Shown in pieces: positions 23,230 through 31,778 of a stretch of DNA of 51,357 nt (positions are counted from its first letter, which is position 1; each line of letters starts with the position of its first letter). The DNA comes from Cloacibacterium sp964530915 (GTDB lineage: Bacteria; Bacteroidota; Bacteroidia; Flavobacteriales; Weeksellaceae). The position numbers were made by a program, and so were the translations under genes. The stretch is from the NCBI GenBank assembly GCA_964530915.1, contig CAZHCK010000007.1, forward strand, positions 1 to 51,357, read 5' to 3'. The notes under the pieces are model-generated. The model searched no databases and was not told where the DNA came from. It saw only the letters and a list, made by a program, of their open reading frames with translations.

Positions 23230-24912
23230 ATGTATAAAAATTTGAAATCAACAAACAATAAAAATATTTTTATAATTGCTCTAGCCATCATCCTATTATT
23301 AGGGATTTTCGGGGTATTTTCTCATCGTTTTGATTTGACCAAAGAAAAACGTTACACCCTTTCTGATGCTACAGTAGAAACGCTGAAATCTGTAAAAGAA
23401 CCACTGACTGTAGAAGTTTATCTGGAAGGCGATTTTCCTGCAAGTTTTAAGCAATTGCAGAACGAAACGCAGTTTCTTTTAGAAGAATTCAGAAAAATCA
23501 ATCCAAAAATTGATTACAAATTCATCGATCCTATTGCAACTAAAATGTCTCAAGATACGCTTCAAGCGATGGGAATGCAACCTTCTATGTTGCCTGACAT
23601 GAAAGACGGAAAAGTTTCTCAAATCGTGCTTTTCCCTTATGCAGCGCTCAAATATAAAGGTTACGGAACATCTATTTCTTTGATTACCAATCAAATGGGA
23701 ATTGATGCAGCAGAACAGTTAACCAAATCCATTGAAAATCTGGAATTTAACTTCGCTTCTACCATTAAATCTTTGGTAGCAGACCAAAAGAAAAACGTAG
23801 GTGTTTTGGTGAATCAAGATGAATTAAGAGTAGATGAATTCCGCAGTTTTATGGACATGATACTCGAAAATTACAATGCTGGTCCTGTAATTCCTGTAAA
23901 CAGAAAAGAGTTGACTTTAGAAGATCTTCCGAATTTAGAAAGAATGGATGCTTTGGTGATTGCCAAGCCTAGAAAAGCCTTTACTGACGGTGAAAAAGTG
24001 ATTCTAGACCAATACATTATGAACGGTGGAAAAACACTTTGGATGATTGACGCCGTCAATGCAGAAATGGATACTTTGATGACCAAGAAAAAACTCATGG
24101 CTTATCCTATCGACATCAATATGACCGATTTTTTCTTTAATTATGGTGTGAGAATCAATGCACCTTTGATTAAAGATTTCCAAAAATCTGCTTTGATTAG
24201 ACTGCAAGTTGGCGAAGTGGCAGGAAATCCTCAATACACCAACTTAATTTGGCCTTATTTTCCTTTGGGAATTAATGAAAATAACAATCCTATTACCAAA
24301 AATATTAATCCTGTAAAATTTGAATTCCCAACTGCTATTGATACGTTAGGAAGAAAAAATATCAAAACTCAAGTGCTTTACGAATCGAGTGAAAGAACCA
24401 CTGCTAAATCGGTTCCTAATTATGTAGAGCTTTCAGAAATGGCAAATCTTGACAGTCTTTCTGTTATGGAAAAACCTACTACACCTAAGATTTTTGCGGT
24501 GAGTTTAGAAGGTAAATTTACTTCTGCTTATGCGAATAGAAGTGAAAAAAACGGATTTCCAAATTTCAAAAATGAAGTTTCTGAAAACAATAAAATGATT
24601 GTTATTTCTGATGGTGATGTAGGTAGAAATCAAATGATGAAAGGTCAAAACTTACCTTTAGGAGCAGATTTATTAACCGACCAACTCTACGGAAACGAAC
24701 AATTTTTGAGAAACTGCTTAGATTGGCTTCTCGACGATTCTAATCTCATAGAACTCAGAAACAGAAATATAGAATCCCGCTTGCTAGACAGAAGAAGAAT
24801 AGACGAAGAAAAAACAAACTGGCAATGGTTTAATTTACTGACGCCTTTAGCTATTTTAGGAATTTTAGGCGGTATTTTCTTCTGGTTGAGAAAGAAGAAG
24901 TTTGGGCAATAG
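23230..24912 (+). CDS. gldG: Gliding-motility ABC transporter subunit GldG
   Basis: 560 residues. One membrane helix near the N-terminus (IFIIALAIILLLGIFGVFS), then the GldG/ABC-type_uncharacterised region (HRFDLTKEKRYTLSDATVE, VEVYLEGDFPASFKQLQNE, MDALVIAKP), and a final helix LLTPLAILGILGGIFFWL with a basic tail. In the family it is the auxiliary subunit of the GldAFG transporter. It follows the transglutaminase-like gene by one base. A long 14-bp hairpin terminator lies 72 bases after the stop. Confidence 0.93.
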   Translation: MYKNLKSTNNKNIFIIALAIILLLGIFGVFSHRFDLTKEKRYTLSDATVETLKSVKEPLTVEVYLEGDFPASFKQLQNETQFLLEEFRKINPKIDYKFIDPIATKMSQDTLQAMGMQPSMLPDMKDGKVSQIVLFPYAALKYKGYGTSISLITNQMGIDAAEQLTKSIENLEFNFASTIKSLVADQKKNVGVLVNQDELRVDEFRSFMDMILENYNAGPVIPVNRKELTLEDLPNLERMDALVIAKPRKAFTDGEKVILDQYIMNGGKTLWMIDAVNAEMDTLMTKKKLMAYPIDINMTDFFFNYGVRINAPLIKDFQKSALIRLQVGEVAGNPQYTNLIWPYFPLGINENNNPITKNINPVKFEFPTAIDTLGRKNIKTQVLYESSERTTAKSVPNYVELSEMANLDSLSVMEKPTTPKIFAVSLEGKFTSAYANRSEKNGFPNFKNEVSENNKMIVISDGDVGRNQMMKGQNLPLGADLLTDQLYGNEQFLRNCLDWLLDDSNLIELRNRNIESRLLDRRRIDEEKTNWQWFNLLTPLAILGILGGIFFWLRKKKFGQ

Positions 24913-24970
24913 TTCTCACAGATTACACAGATTTTCACAGAATTATTTCACGCAAATTCGCAAAGTTTTT
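24913..24970. repeat. CACAGATT and CGCAAA repeats after gldG
   Basis: CACAGATTA, CACAGATTTT and CACAGAATT occur in a row (about 24917-24945), followed by TTTCACGCAAATTCGCAAAG. The second motif recurs at 31589-31631. Both look like dispersed intergenic repeats. Confidence 0.55.
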
Positions 24971-24983
24971 TTTGAGATAAAAC

Positions 24984-25018
24984 AAGACGCTTCGCTTAAA
25001 AAAGCGAAGCGTCTTTAT
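24984..25018 (+). terminator. Terminator of the gldF-gldG operon
   Basis: AAGACGCTTCGCTT (24984-24997) and AAGCGAAGCGTCTT (25002-25015) around a 4-base loop, followed by TATATTTT. Confidence 0.85.
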
Positions 25019-25093
25019 ATTTTAAAAACTTAAAAACCATGTGAATACTTTGGATACTTTCACTTGGCTCTTTTTACTTTTTACTTGATTCTT

Positions 25094-25525
25094 TTACACA
25101 TCTTTTATAAACTCCTCATATTCATAATACACCATTTCAAAAGCGGTCATTTTTTCGACAAAAAATTCGAAAATTTCTCGCCACGTGTTTTTATTGTAGA
25201 TGGAAACTCCATGTTTTTCCACCCAAAACCTAGAAATCACTTTTCCGTTTTCTAAGGTGTAGAATTCATCTTTATACACCTCGCATTTCAGTTCATCTTC
25301 TAAAATTCCTTCGAGAGACCAAAGTTTTTCGTAATAAGCATTTCTGAAGATTTCATCTTTCATTTCGATGTCTATAGAAACTTCAGCTTTTTTGTTATCA
25401 CAATAGAATTTAAAGGCGAAATCTTTGATTTTAGTATCATACAAAATCCATTTTCTCGGAAACGACTTCCCGAAACTGGTCCAAAATTCCTTTTTTATTT
25501 TAGCAGCTTCTTCTTTGCTGAACAT
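25094..25525 (-). CDS. DUF4268 domain-containing protein
   Basis: 143 residues from the ATG at 25525 (MFSKEEAAKIKKEFWTSFG); the open frame continues upstream over a repeat-like AT-rich stretch that is unlikely to be coding. The sequence is charged with Trp and Phe at intervals (FPRKWILYDTKIKDFAFKF, EKLWSLEGILEDEL, YNKNTWREIFEFF) and resembles the small stand-alone DUF4268 proteins of Flavobacteriia. No enzyme motif is seen. In other proteins the domain is found near endonuclease-like regions, but a nuclease role here is not supported. Cytosolic, single gene. Confidence 0.75.
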   Translation of the reverse strand: MFSKEEAAKIKKEFWTSFGKSFPRKWILYDTKIKDFAFKFYCDNKKAEVSIDIEMKDEIFRNAYYEKLWSLEGILEDELKCEVYKDEFYTLENGKVISRFWVEKHGVSIYNKNTWREIFEFFVEKMTAFEMVYYEYEEFIKDV

Positions 25526-25550
25526 TTTTATTAAGTTATAAGTGATGAAG

Positions 25551-25564
25551 TATGAGTTATGAGT
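25551..25564. repeat. Two TATGAGT heptamers
   Basis: TATGAGT occurs twice in tandem just upstream of the DUF4268 gene, another 7-bp tandem repeat like those at 20661-20772 and 34453-34487. Confidence 0.5.
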
Positions 25565-25640
25565 TGGCGAAAATAGGGAAATTCTATTCAAATATTATTT
25601 TATTTCGTTAAAAAATATTAGTTTTGGAGAAACTTACACC

Positions 25641-26102
25641 ATGAAAAACCTCATCATTATTGCTTTATTTTTCAGTTCACTGCTTTCTGCTCAAAGTTAT
25701 TACAAGAAAATTTCAGATAAAAACATTAACACAGAAAGACAAACCATTGCCAAAAATTTTATTCAAGAGTTTCTCAATAAATGTGAGAATAAAAACTATA
25801 CTTCTTTTGAAAAATTCAATGTTGCGAAGAAATTTGAGATGTTTTTAGAGGAAAAATTAAGTGAAATCTGTCAAAAAAACGAAACCGATTTAGGAAAAAT
25901 AGAATTGCAAGATTTTAATTCTGCTTATTTCTATAAAATTTCATTGACTTCAGATCCTGTGGAATTATATGTTTTCAAAACGAAAACGGAAAAGAATCCT
26001 GAAATTAAGTTTTTAAGCGTTTGGATTTATCAAGACCGAAACTATATCCGCGGAATGGTCATCACCAAAGAAAAACCCATCAACCCTAATAAAAGAGAAT
26101 AA
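25641..26102 (+). CDS. Hypothetical secreted protein
   Basis: 153 residues with a signal peptide (MKNLIIIALFFSSLLSAQ, cut near 18). The mature part is charged, with one segment of helices (IAKNFIQEFLNKCENKNYTSFEKF) and a later beta-rich part (VELYVFKTKTEKN, IKFLSVWIYQDRNYIRGMVI). I recognise no family. A hairpin terminator follows three bases after the stop. It is divergent from the DUF4268 gene. Confidence 0.65.
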   Translation: MKNLIIIALFFSSLLSAQSYYKKISDKNINTERQTIAKNFIQEFLNKCENKNYTSFEKFNVAKKFEMFLEEKLSEICQKNETDLGKIELQDFNSAYFYKISLTSDPVELYVFKTKTEKNPEIKFLSVWIYQDRNYIRGMVITKEKPINPNKRE

Positions 26103-26104
26103 AA

Positions 26105-26126
26105 AAAGCGGACTTTCATCCGCTTT
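26105..26126 (+). terminator. Terminator of the hypothetical secreted protein gene
   Basis: AAAGCGGA (26105-26112) and TCCGCTTT (26119-26126) around CTTTCA, then AATTTT. Confidence 0.7.
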
Positions 26127-26142
26127 AATTTTATCAAAAATG

Positions 26143-26162
26143 GGACAAGTCACGACTTGTCC
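26143..26162 (-). terminator. Palindrome GGACAAGT/ACTTGTCC, probable kbl terminator
   Basis: GGACAAGT (26143-26150), loop CACG, ACTTGTCC (26155-26162). On the minus strand it is followed by CATTTTTG, 12 bases after the kbl stop. It may also be a dispersed repeat. Confidence 0.6.
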
Positions 26163-26173
26163 TTACTGGTATT

Positions 26174-27370
26174 TTAAGAAATAACGCCTAATTCTTTTCC
26201 TACTTTTTCGAAAGCAGCAATGGCTTTATCTAAATGTTCACGGGTATGTCCTGCAGAAAGCTGAACTCTGATTCTCGCTTTTCCTTTCGGAACTACTGGA
26301 TAGAAGAAACCAATGACATAAACGCCGTTTTCCATCATTTTTTCCGCAAAAGTTTGCGCTAATTTCGCATCATATAACATTACCGGAACAATCGCCGCAT
26401 CACCATCAGGAATATCAAAACCTTTGGCTTTCATTTCGGTACGGAAATAATCTGCGTTTTCCATGACTTTATCACGAAGTGAAGTGTCTTTAGAAAGCAT
26501 TTCCAGAACTTTCAAAGCCGCACCTACAATTCCTGGAGCCAGAGAATTTGAGAATAAATACGGACGCGAACGCTGTCTCAGCATATCGATAATTTCTTTT
26601 TTACCAGAAGTAAAACCTCCCAAAGCTCCTCCCAAAGCTTTTCCTAAGGTAGAAGTAATAATATCTACTCTTCCCATTACTTCATTCGCCTCGTGAGTTC
26701 CACGTCCTGTTTTACCAATGAAACCAGTAGCGTGAGAATCGTCAACCATTACCAGCGCATCATATTTCTCTGCTAAATCACAAACACCTTTTAAATCTGC
26801 TACGATTCCGTCCATTGAGAAAACTCCATCTGTTACGATGATTTTGAAACGGTGATTTTGTTTAGAAGCTTCAATAAGTTGCGCTTCTAAATCTTCCATG
26901 TTGTTATTTTTATATCTGTATCTCGCTGCTTTACAAAGACGAACCCCATCAATAATAGAAGCGTGGTTTAATTCGTCTGAAATAATAGCATCTTCTTCTG
27001 TGAAAAGCGGTTCAAACACCCCACCATTTGCATCAAAACAAGCGGCATATAAGATGGTATCTTCGGTTCCTAAAAATTCAGAAATCTTAGCTTCTAATTC
27101 TTTATGAATGTCCTGAGTTCCGCAAATAAAACGCACTGATGACATTCCGTAACCGTGAGAAGCAATCATGTCTTGAGATGCTTTCATCACTTCTGGATGG
27201 TTAGAAAGTCCCAAATAATTATTGGCACAGAAATTCAATAATGATTTTCCATTGGCTACAATTTCTGCAGACTGCTGAGACGTAATAATTCTTTCACGCT
27301 TGTACAATCCGTCATTTTCTATATTTTCTAACTCGTTTTGTAAGTGTTTAAGGTATTTTTCTGAAATCAT
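26174..27370 (-). CDS. kbl: Glycine C-acetyltransferase (2-amino-3-ketobutyrate CoA ligase)
   Basis: 398 residues, the family's usual length. Class II PLP enzyme of the alpha-oxoamine synthase group: NFCANNYLGLSNHPEV, SDELNHASIIDGVRL (His136), VMVDDSHATGFIG (Asp210, His213) and the PLP lysine Lys244 in TSTLGKALGGALGG. It cleaves 2-amino-3-oxobutyrate with CoA to glycine and acetyl-CoA in threonine breakdown. Related synthases (serine palmitoyltransferase, KAS of other types) are less likely given the SVRFICGTQDIHKELE signature of Kbl. The threonine dehydrogenase partner is not in the window. Confidence 0.9.
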   Translation of the reverse strand: MISEKYLKHLQNELENIENDGLYKRERIITSQQSAEIVANGKSLLNFCANNYLGLSNHPEVMKASQDMIASHGYGMSSVRFICGTQDIHKELEAKISEFLGTEDTILYAACFDANGGVFEPLFTEEDAIISDELNHASIIDGVRLCKAARYRYKNNNMEDLEAQLIEASKQNHRFKIIVTDGVFSMDGIVADLKGVCDLAEKYDALVMVDDSHATGFIGKTGRGTHEANEVMGRVDIITSTLGKALGGALGGFTSGKKEIIDMLRQRSRPYLFSNSLAPGIVGAALKVLEMLSKDTSLRDKVMENADYFRTEMKAKGFDIPDGDAAIVPVMLYDAKLAQTFAEKMMENGVYVIGFFYPVVPKGKARIRVQLSAGHTREHLDKAIAAFEKVGKELGVIS

Positions 27371-27402
27371 TTTTTAGATTTTTTGATTTTCACAAATGTA
27401 AT

Positions 27403-27430
27403 AAAAAAAGCCCTCATAAAAGAAGGCTTT
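27403..27430 (-). terminator. Terminator after dacB
   Basis: AAAGCC (27407-27412) and GGCTTT (27425-27430), followed on the minus strand by a T run. Confidence 0.6.
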
Positions 27431-27467
27431 GTCAATATATTCTAAGTGTTGTTTTCTTTGAAATTCT

Positions 27468-27511
27468 AAGATTTTTCATTCCCTCTAATCCTAAAGGATG
27501 TGAAAAATCTT
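27468..27511. repeat. 11-bp inverted repeat downstream of dacB
   Basis: AAGATTTTTCA (27468-27478) and TGAAAAATCTT (27501-27511) with a 22-base loop containing the smaller stem ATCCTAAAGGAT. No T run follows. Confidence 0.5.
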
Positions 27512-27519
27512 CTTATCTG

Positions 27520-28965
27520 TTACAAATCAATCACAGGTTCTAGCAATTGTTCCATTCTTGCTTTTATTTGGTCTACAGAACCTAAATAACCATTGATTAA
27601 CAATGAAAAAGAAAGAATTCTTCCATCTCTAGTTTTAATGTAACCTGCAAGACATTTCACCCCGTTAAGCGTTCCTGTTTTAGCAAAAATTTGACCGTAA
27701 TTGTTACTTGTTTTAAACATTCTTCTCAGTGTTCCTGTTTCTCCTGCAATCGGCAAAGATTTAAGAAAATCATCATAATATTTTTCTTTCATCACATCTG
27801 CCAAAAACTTCACCTGAGAAATGGGTTTAACTTTATTTGCTCTCGACAAGCCACTTCCATCCGCTAAAACTAATCCATCAAAATCATATCTTTTCTCTTC
27901 CAAATGTCTCACGATGGTTTCTCTACCTGATTCTAAAGAAACATTTCCTGTTTTGTAAAAACCTACCGTTTTCAAAAGAGATTCCGCTAAAGCATTATCA
28001 CTTTTTTGGTTGGTGAAATAAATAATATCCACCATTGTAGGTGAAGAATATTTCGCTAAAAACTGTCTTTCTTCAGGATTTGGGTCTGTAACTCTATTGA
28101 TGACTTTTCCAGAAATAGGAATTCTATTTTTAATCAAACTTGCTCTAAGATTATTGGCTAATAACGCTGGAGCTGCAGGAATCGTTGTAATTAAATTATT
28201 GGCTTCAAATTTTTCTGTGAAAGCCATTTTATGCATATACGGAGAAACGTAAAAATATCTTTTTGAAGTGTCAAAAACAGATTTTGCTTTTACTGCAATT
28301 CTTTCGTTTTTTGGATTGATGTTATTCGTGTTTCCTACTGGTAAATAGTAGTTGTTATGCTCTAACCAAACTATTTTTTCGGGCAACTCTAATCTTACAT
28401 CTTGAAATACAGCCGTTTGCACTACAATATCTCCATTAATTTTCTTGATTCCCGCTTCAGAAATTTTAGCTAAATAATCGCTGATGATTTGAGAATAAGA
28501 CCACGCTCCCGCTTTACCTGTTCCCATAGAAGGATCACCACTTCCTATCACAAAAAGATTTCCGTTGAGCGTTCCTGTTTCGTCAATTGTTCCAGAGTAT
28601 TCTAATTGGGTAATCCATTTGAATCTTCCTCCCAAAAGCGCCATGGAAGCATCGGTAGAAAGTAATTTAGTAGTAGAAGCTGGAATCAAAGGTTTGTCTT
28701 CATTATAACCTGTGATGACTTCTTTCTTTTTGGTATCGTAGACTACAAAACCCCAAGTTGCATTGCGCAAAAGAGGGTCTTTTTTCATTTTTTCTATATT
28801 TTCTTCTAATTGTTCTTTGGGAGAAAGCACGGGTTTTTCTATTCCAGCACTTCCTATTCCACTTTTTTCGGTATATATATTAGAAGAAACTGATGAAGTT
28901 TGGGCAATAACTGCTGTTTGCAAGAGCACAGTTGCAGCTATAGCTATTCTTTTCAATTCTCTCAT
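27520..28965 (-). CDS. dacB: D-alanyl-D-alanine carboxypeptidase/endopeptidase (PBP4 type)
   Basis: 481 residues with a signal peptide (about 1-21, ending AVIAQ). Peptidase S13 family with the three penicillin-binding motifs: SxxK as STTK (Ser97, Lys100), SDN (322-324) and KTG (429-431). The long insert between the first two motifs, characteristic of PBP4 (domains II and III), is present. It trims or cleaves peptidoglycan cross-links in the periplasm. It lies 115 bases after priA on the same strand with its own -7 box at 29008-29015. Confidence 0.93.
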   Translation of the reverse strand: MRELKRIAIAATVLLQTAVIAQTSSVSSNIYTEKSGIGSAGIEKPVLSPKEQLEENIEKMKKDPLLRNATWGFVVYDTKKKEVITGYNEDKPLIPASTTKLLSTDASMALLGGRFKWITQLEYSGTIDETGTLNGNLFVIGSGDPSMGTGKAGAWSYSQIISDYLAKISEAGIKKINGDIVVQTAVFQDVRLELPEKIVWLEHNNYYLPVGNTNNINPKNERIAVKAKSVFDTSKRYFYVSPYMHKMAFTEKFEANNLITTIPAAPALLANNLRASLIKNRIPISGKVINRVTDPNPEERQFLAKYSSPTMVDIIYFTNQKSDNALAESLLKTVGFYKTGNVSLESGRETIVRHLEEKRYDFDGLVLADGSGLSRANKVKPISQVKFLADVMKEKYYDDFLKSLPIAGETGTLRRMFKTSNNYGQIFAKTGTLNGVKCLAGYIKTRDGRILSFSLLINGYLGSVDQIKARMEQLLEPVIDL

Positions 28966-29007
28966 TTTAGACTTTATAATAATCAGATTTTCAATATTCT
29001 AACGGGA

Positions 29008-29015
29008 CAAATTTA
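29008..29015 (-). promoter_or_regulatory. Probable -7 box of dacB
   Basis: Minus-strand TAAATTTG fits TAnnTTTG; RNA start near 29001, about 36 bases before the ATG. Confidence 0.5.
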
Positions 29016-29080
29016 TAAATTATTGCCATTTACTATTCTTTTAGTATAGCTAAAACTGTCCCAAGAATTGTTAAATTTTG

Positions 29081-31519
29081 TTAAAAATCAACAAACGTAT
29101 CTATTTTTATGCTTTTATAAGCGGTAATTTCTTCAAATTCCTCTAAAGATTTCAGTACATAACCTTTGTATTCCTGATATTTTTTGCCTCTTGGTAATTT
29201 GAGCAAAATCTGATACTGATACAAGAGATTTATTTTACCAATCGGTGCTTTTTCTGGCCCTAAAATACATGGCAAAGGCAAATATTTTTGCAAAACCGAA
29301 CTTAAAAACTGAGAAGCTCTCTGTAATTTTTCTTCTTTTCTGTGCTTAAGTTCTATTAGAACCAATTTCACAAAAGGTGGATATAAAAATTGCTCTCTTT
29401 CTTTGAGGAAATGCTCATAAATTTTTGCAGAATTTTCTTCTTTAATCAGTTCAAAAAGAGGATGATGAGGATTGTATGTTTGGATATAAATATTACCTTT
29501 CCCAGAGTTTCTACCCGCTCTTCCCGAAACTTGCGTAATCAATTGATAGGCTCTTTCTTCTGCTCTGAAATCCTGAACATACAACAGCGCATCTGCTTTT
29601 GGAATCGCCACTAATTCTATATTATCAAAATCCAAACCTTTAGAAATCATTTGCGTCCCTACTACAATTTCGGCTTCTCCAGATTCTATTTTTTCGTAGA
29701 GTTTTTCGTAGGCAAATTTCTTACGCATACTGTCTACATCCATTCTCTCTACTTGACTTTCCTTAAAGATTTTCTGCGTTTCTTCTTCTATCTGTTCAAT
29801 TCCGATTCCACGAGTATTGAGATTCGTACTTTGACATTTCGGACAGATTTTAGGTTTTTGCGCTTTGTGGCCACAGTAATGGCATTTCAACTCGTTGGTA
29901 GATTTATGATACGTCATCACCACATCACAATTGCTGCAATAGGTAACATGACCACAACTTTCGCATTCTAACACGTTTGCGTATCCCCTTCTGTTGTGCA
30001 GAATGATGGTTTGCTTTTTATGTTCTAAATTTTCAGAAATTCTATCGATTAAATACTGAGAAAAATGACCTACTGAAAGCTTCGATTCTTGCGCTTCTTT
30101 GAAATTGATGATTTCATATTTTGGCAAAGCCACTTCACCAAATCTTTCTCCTAAGAAAACATATTTTAATTTGCTATTTTTTGCAGCATAATAACTTTCT
30201 ACAGAAGGCGTTGCAGAACCCAAAATCGCTTTCGCTTGATAATGATGTGCCAAAACCAAAGCGGCATCTTTTGCATTGAAAAAAGGTTTTACTTCTCTAG
30301 GTTTGTAAGCTGAATCATGCTCTTCATCTATGATGATTAAGCCCAAATTCTGAAAAGGAAGAAACAGCGAACTTCTTGTTCCGATGAGAATTTTAATCTC
30401 ATTATTCTTGACTTTTCGCCAAACTTCTACCTTTTCGAAATCCGTGAGTTTTTGATGATAAAAACCGAGTTGTTTCCCGTATTTTTTTTCTAATCTTTGG
30501 GTAATTTGCTTGGTTAAAGCAATCTCAGGAAGCAGAAACAACACATTTTTTCCGTTGGCAATGGTTTCTTCTATTTTTTCCAGATACAAATGCGTTTTTC
30601 CAGAACTGGTAACGCCATGAAGCAAGACATTTTTGCCATCACGGAAACCTTCATTCATTTCTGCCAAAGCTTTTTCTTGAACTTCCGAAAGTTTTTCCAG
30701 ATTTTCTATTTCGCCTTCATATGTTTCGATTCTATCTTTCTGAAGATAATATTCCTGTACCAAGTTTTTCTCCACCAAACCTCTTAAATGCGAAGCATTG
30801 AAAACTCCATTTTCAAAAAATTGAGACTTTCGCAGCGGTTGATTTTGTGTTTGTTGAGCCTCCAAAACGGTTAAAAACAAATCTTTTTGCTTTTTAGCTT
30901 TGGTTAAACTTTGCAGAATTTCTGAAAGATTGCCAAGAATATTTTCATCAATTTTAAGATAAGCCACTTCTTTGGCTTTGTATTTTTCGTAGATTTTTTC
31001 GTCTATTAAAATCAGCTGTTCGTCGATGAGCGCTTTTACCGTTTTCACGATTTCTTTTTTAGGAATAAACGCTTCTATTTCAGACAAACTAACGAGGCTT
31101 TTCACTTCTAGAGCTTGTAATAAATAAGTTTCATTGGCGTCTAGAACTTCCCAATTTATTTCTTTATTCGGATTTCTTTTCAGATAGGTTTCACTTTCTA
31201 ATTTTAAAGAACTTGGAAACGCAAAACGATAGATTTCGCCAATATTACAGAGATAATATTCCGAAAGCCAATTCCAGAATTTCAATTGCTGTTTTGGAAC
31301 AATAGGTTCTGCATCTAGCAATGAATGAATGTCTTTTGGCAAAAATGTTTCAGGTTCATTCTGATGAATTTCGGCAACAATTCCTGTATAGATTTTCTTT
31401 CCGCCAAAAGGAACCAAAACACGCATTCCTACTTCGATTTTCGACAAAAATTCTTCTGAAACTTTGTAGGTAAAAGTTCCTTTGAGATTAAGTGGTAGAA
31501 TGATTTGTGCGAAAGTCAA
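29081..31519 (-). CDS. priA: Primosomal protein N' (replication restart helicase PriA)
   Basis: 812 residues. N-terminal 3'-end-binding domain (TFAQIILPLNLKGTFTYKV), then a superfamily 2 helicase with Walker A GVTSSGKT (302-309) and Walker B DEEH (398-401) followed by DSAYKP. A zinc-binding block of paired cysteines lies at about 515-560 (CESCGH, CSNCDV, CHYCGH, CPKCQS), and VGTQMISKGLDFDNI follows. PriA reloads the replisome at stalled forks. The start is TTG at 31519: no in-frame ATG lies between it and the promoter (31561-31568), and MTFAQIILPL aligns with the usual N-terminus of the family. Confidence 0.96.
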   Translation of the reverse strand: MTFAQIILPLNLKGTFTYKVSEEFLSKIEVGMRVLVPFGGKKIYTGIVAEIHQNEPETFLPKDIHSLLDAEPIVPKQQLKFWNWLSEYYLCNIGEIYRFAFPSSLKLESETYLKRNPNKEINWEVLDANETYLLQALEVKSLVSLSEIEAFIPKKEIVKTVKALIDEQLILIDEKIYEKYKAKEVAYLKIDENILGNLSEILQSLTKAKKQKDLFLTVLEAQQTQNQPLRKSQFFENGVFNASHLRGLVEKNLVQEYYLQKDRIETYEGEIENLEKLSEVQEKALAEMNEGFRDGKNVLLHGVTSSGKTHLYLEKIEETIANGKNVLFLLPEIALTKQITQRLEKKYGKQLGFYHQKLTDFEKVEVWRKVKNNEIKILIGTRSSLFLPFQNLGLIIIDEEHDSAYKPREVKPFFNAKDAALVLAHHYQAKAILGSATPSVESYYAAKNSKLKYVFLGERFGEVALPKYEIINFKEAQESKLSVGHFSQYLIDRISENLEHKKQTIILHNRRGYANVLECESCGHVTYCSNCDVVMTYHKSTNELKCHYCGHKAQKPKICPKCQSTNLNTRGIGIEQIEEETQKIFKESQVERMDVDSMRKKFAYEKLYEKIESGEAEIVVGTQMISKGLDFDNIELVAIPKADALLYVQDFRAEERAYQLITQVSGRAGRNSGKGNIYIQTYNPHHPLFELIKEENSAKIYEHFLKEREQFLYPPFVKLVLIELKHRKEEKLQRASQFLSSVLQKYLPLPCILGPEKAPIGKINLLYQYQILLKLPRGKKYQEYKGYVLKSLEEFEEITAYKSIKIDTFVDF

Positions 31520-31560
31520 TGCGGAGATGTGTTGATTTGACGATTTGATGATGATTTTTA

Positions 31561-31568
31561 CAAAAATA
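31561..31568 (-). promoter_or_regulatory. Probable -7 box of priA
   Basis: Minus-strand TATTTTTG fits TAnnTTTG; RNA start near 31554, 35 bases before the TTG start codon. Confidence 0.6.
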
Positions 31569-31588
31569 CGGATTTTAGAATTGATTTT

Positions 31589-31700
31589 TCACGCAAAGTC
31601 GCAAAGTTTTTACGCAAAGAACGCGAAGTTTCCTTTAATTTAAATTTAATAAATGAATTAAGAGAATTAAGTTTTAGCTAAAGCCGATAACCAAATTCAT
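31589..31700. repeat. CGCAAAG repeats and a GCTAAAGCC copy
   Basis: CACGCAAAG, TCGCAAAG, ACGCAAAG and ACGCGAAG follow each other at about 31590-31629; the motif also occurs at 24949-24967. AGCTAAAGCC lies at 31676-31685, related to the palindromes at 10568 and 10603. No gene is present between priA and the proline dehydrogenase gene. Confidence 0.6.
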
Positions 31701-31705
31701 AAAAA

Positions 31706-31747
31706 AAGCGGACTACTTTTCGACTACGCTCAAAGTGACATCCGCTT
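31706..31747 (-). terminator. Terminator after the proline dehydrogenase gene
   Basis: AAGCGGA (31706-31712) and TCCGCTT (31741-31747) with a 28-base loop containing TTTCGACTACGCTCAAAG; T run on the minus strand. Confidence 0.6.
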
Positions 31748-31778
31748 GTATTTATATTTTGAAAAATTTCTGAAAAAA

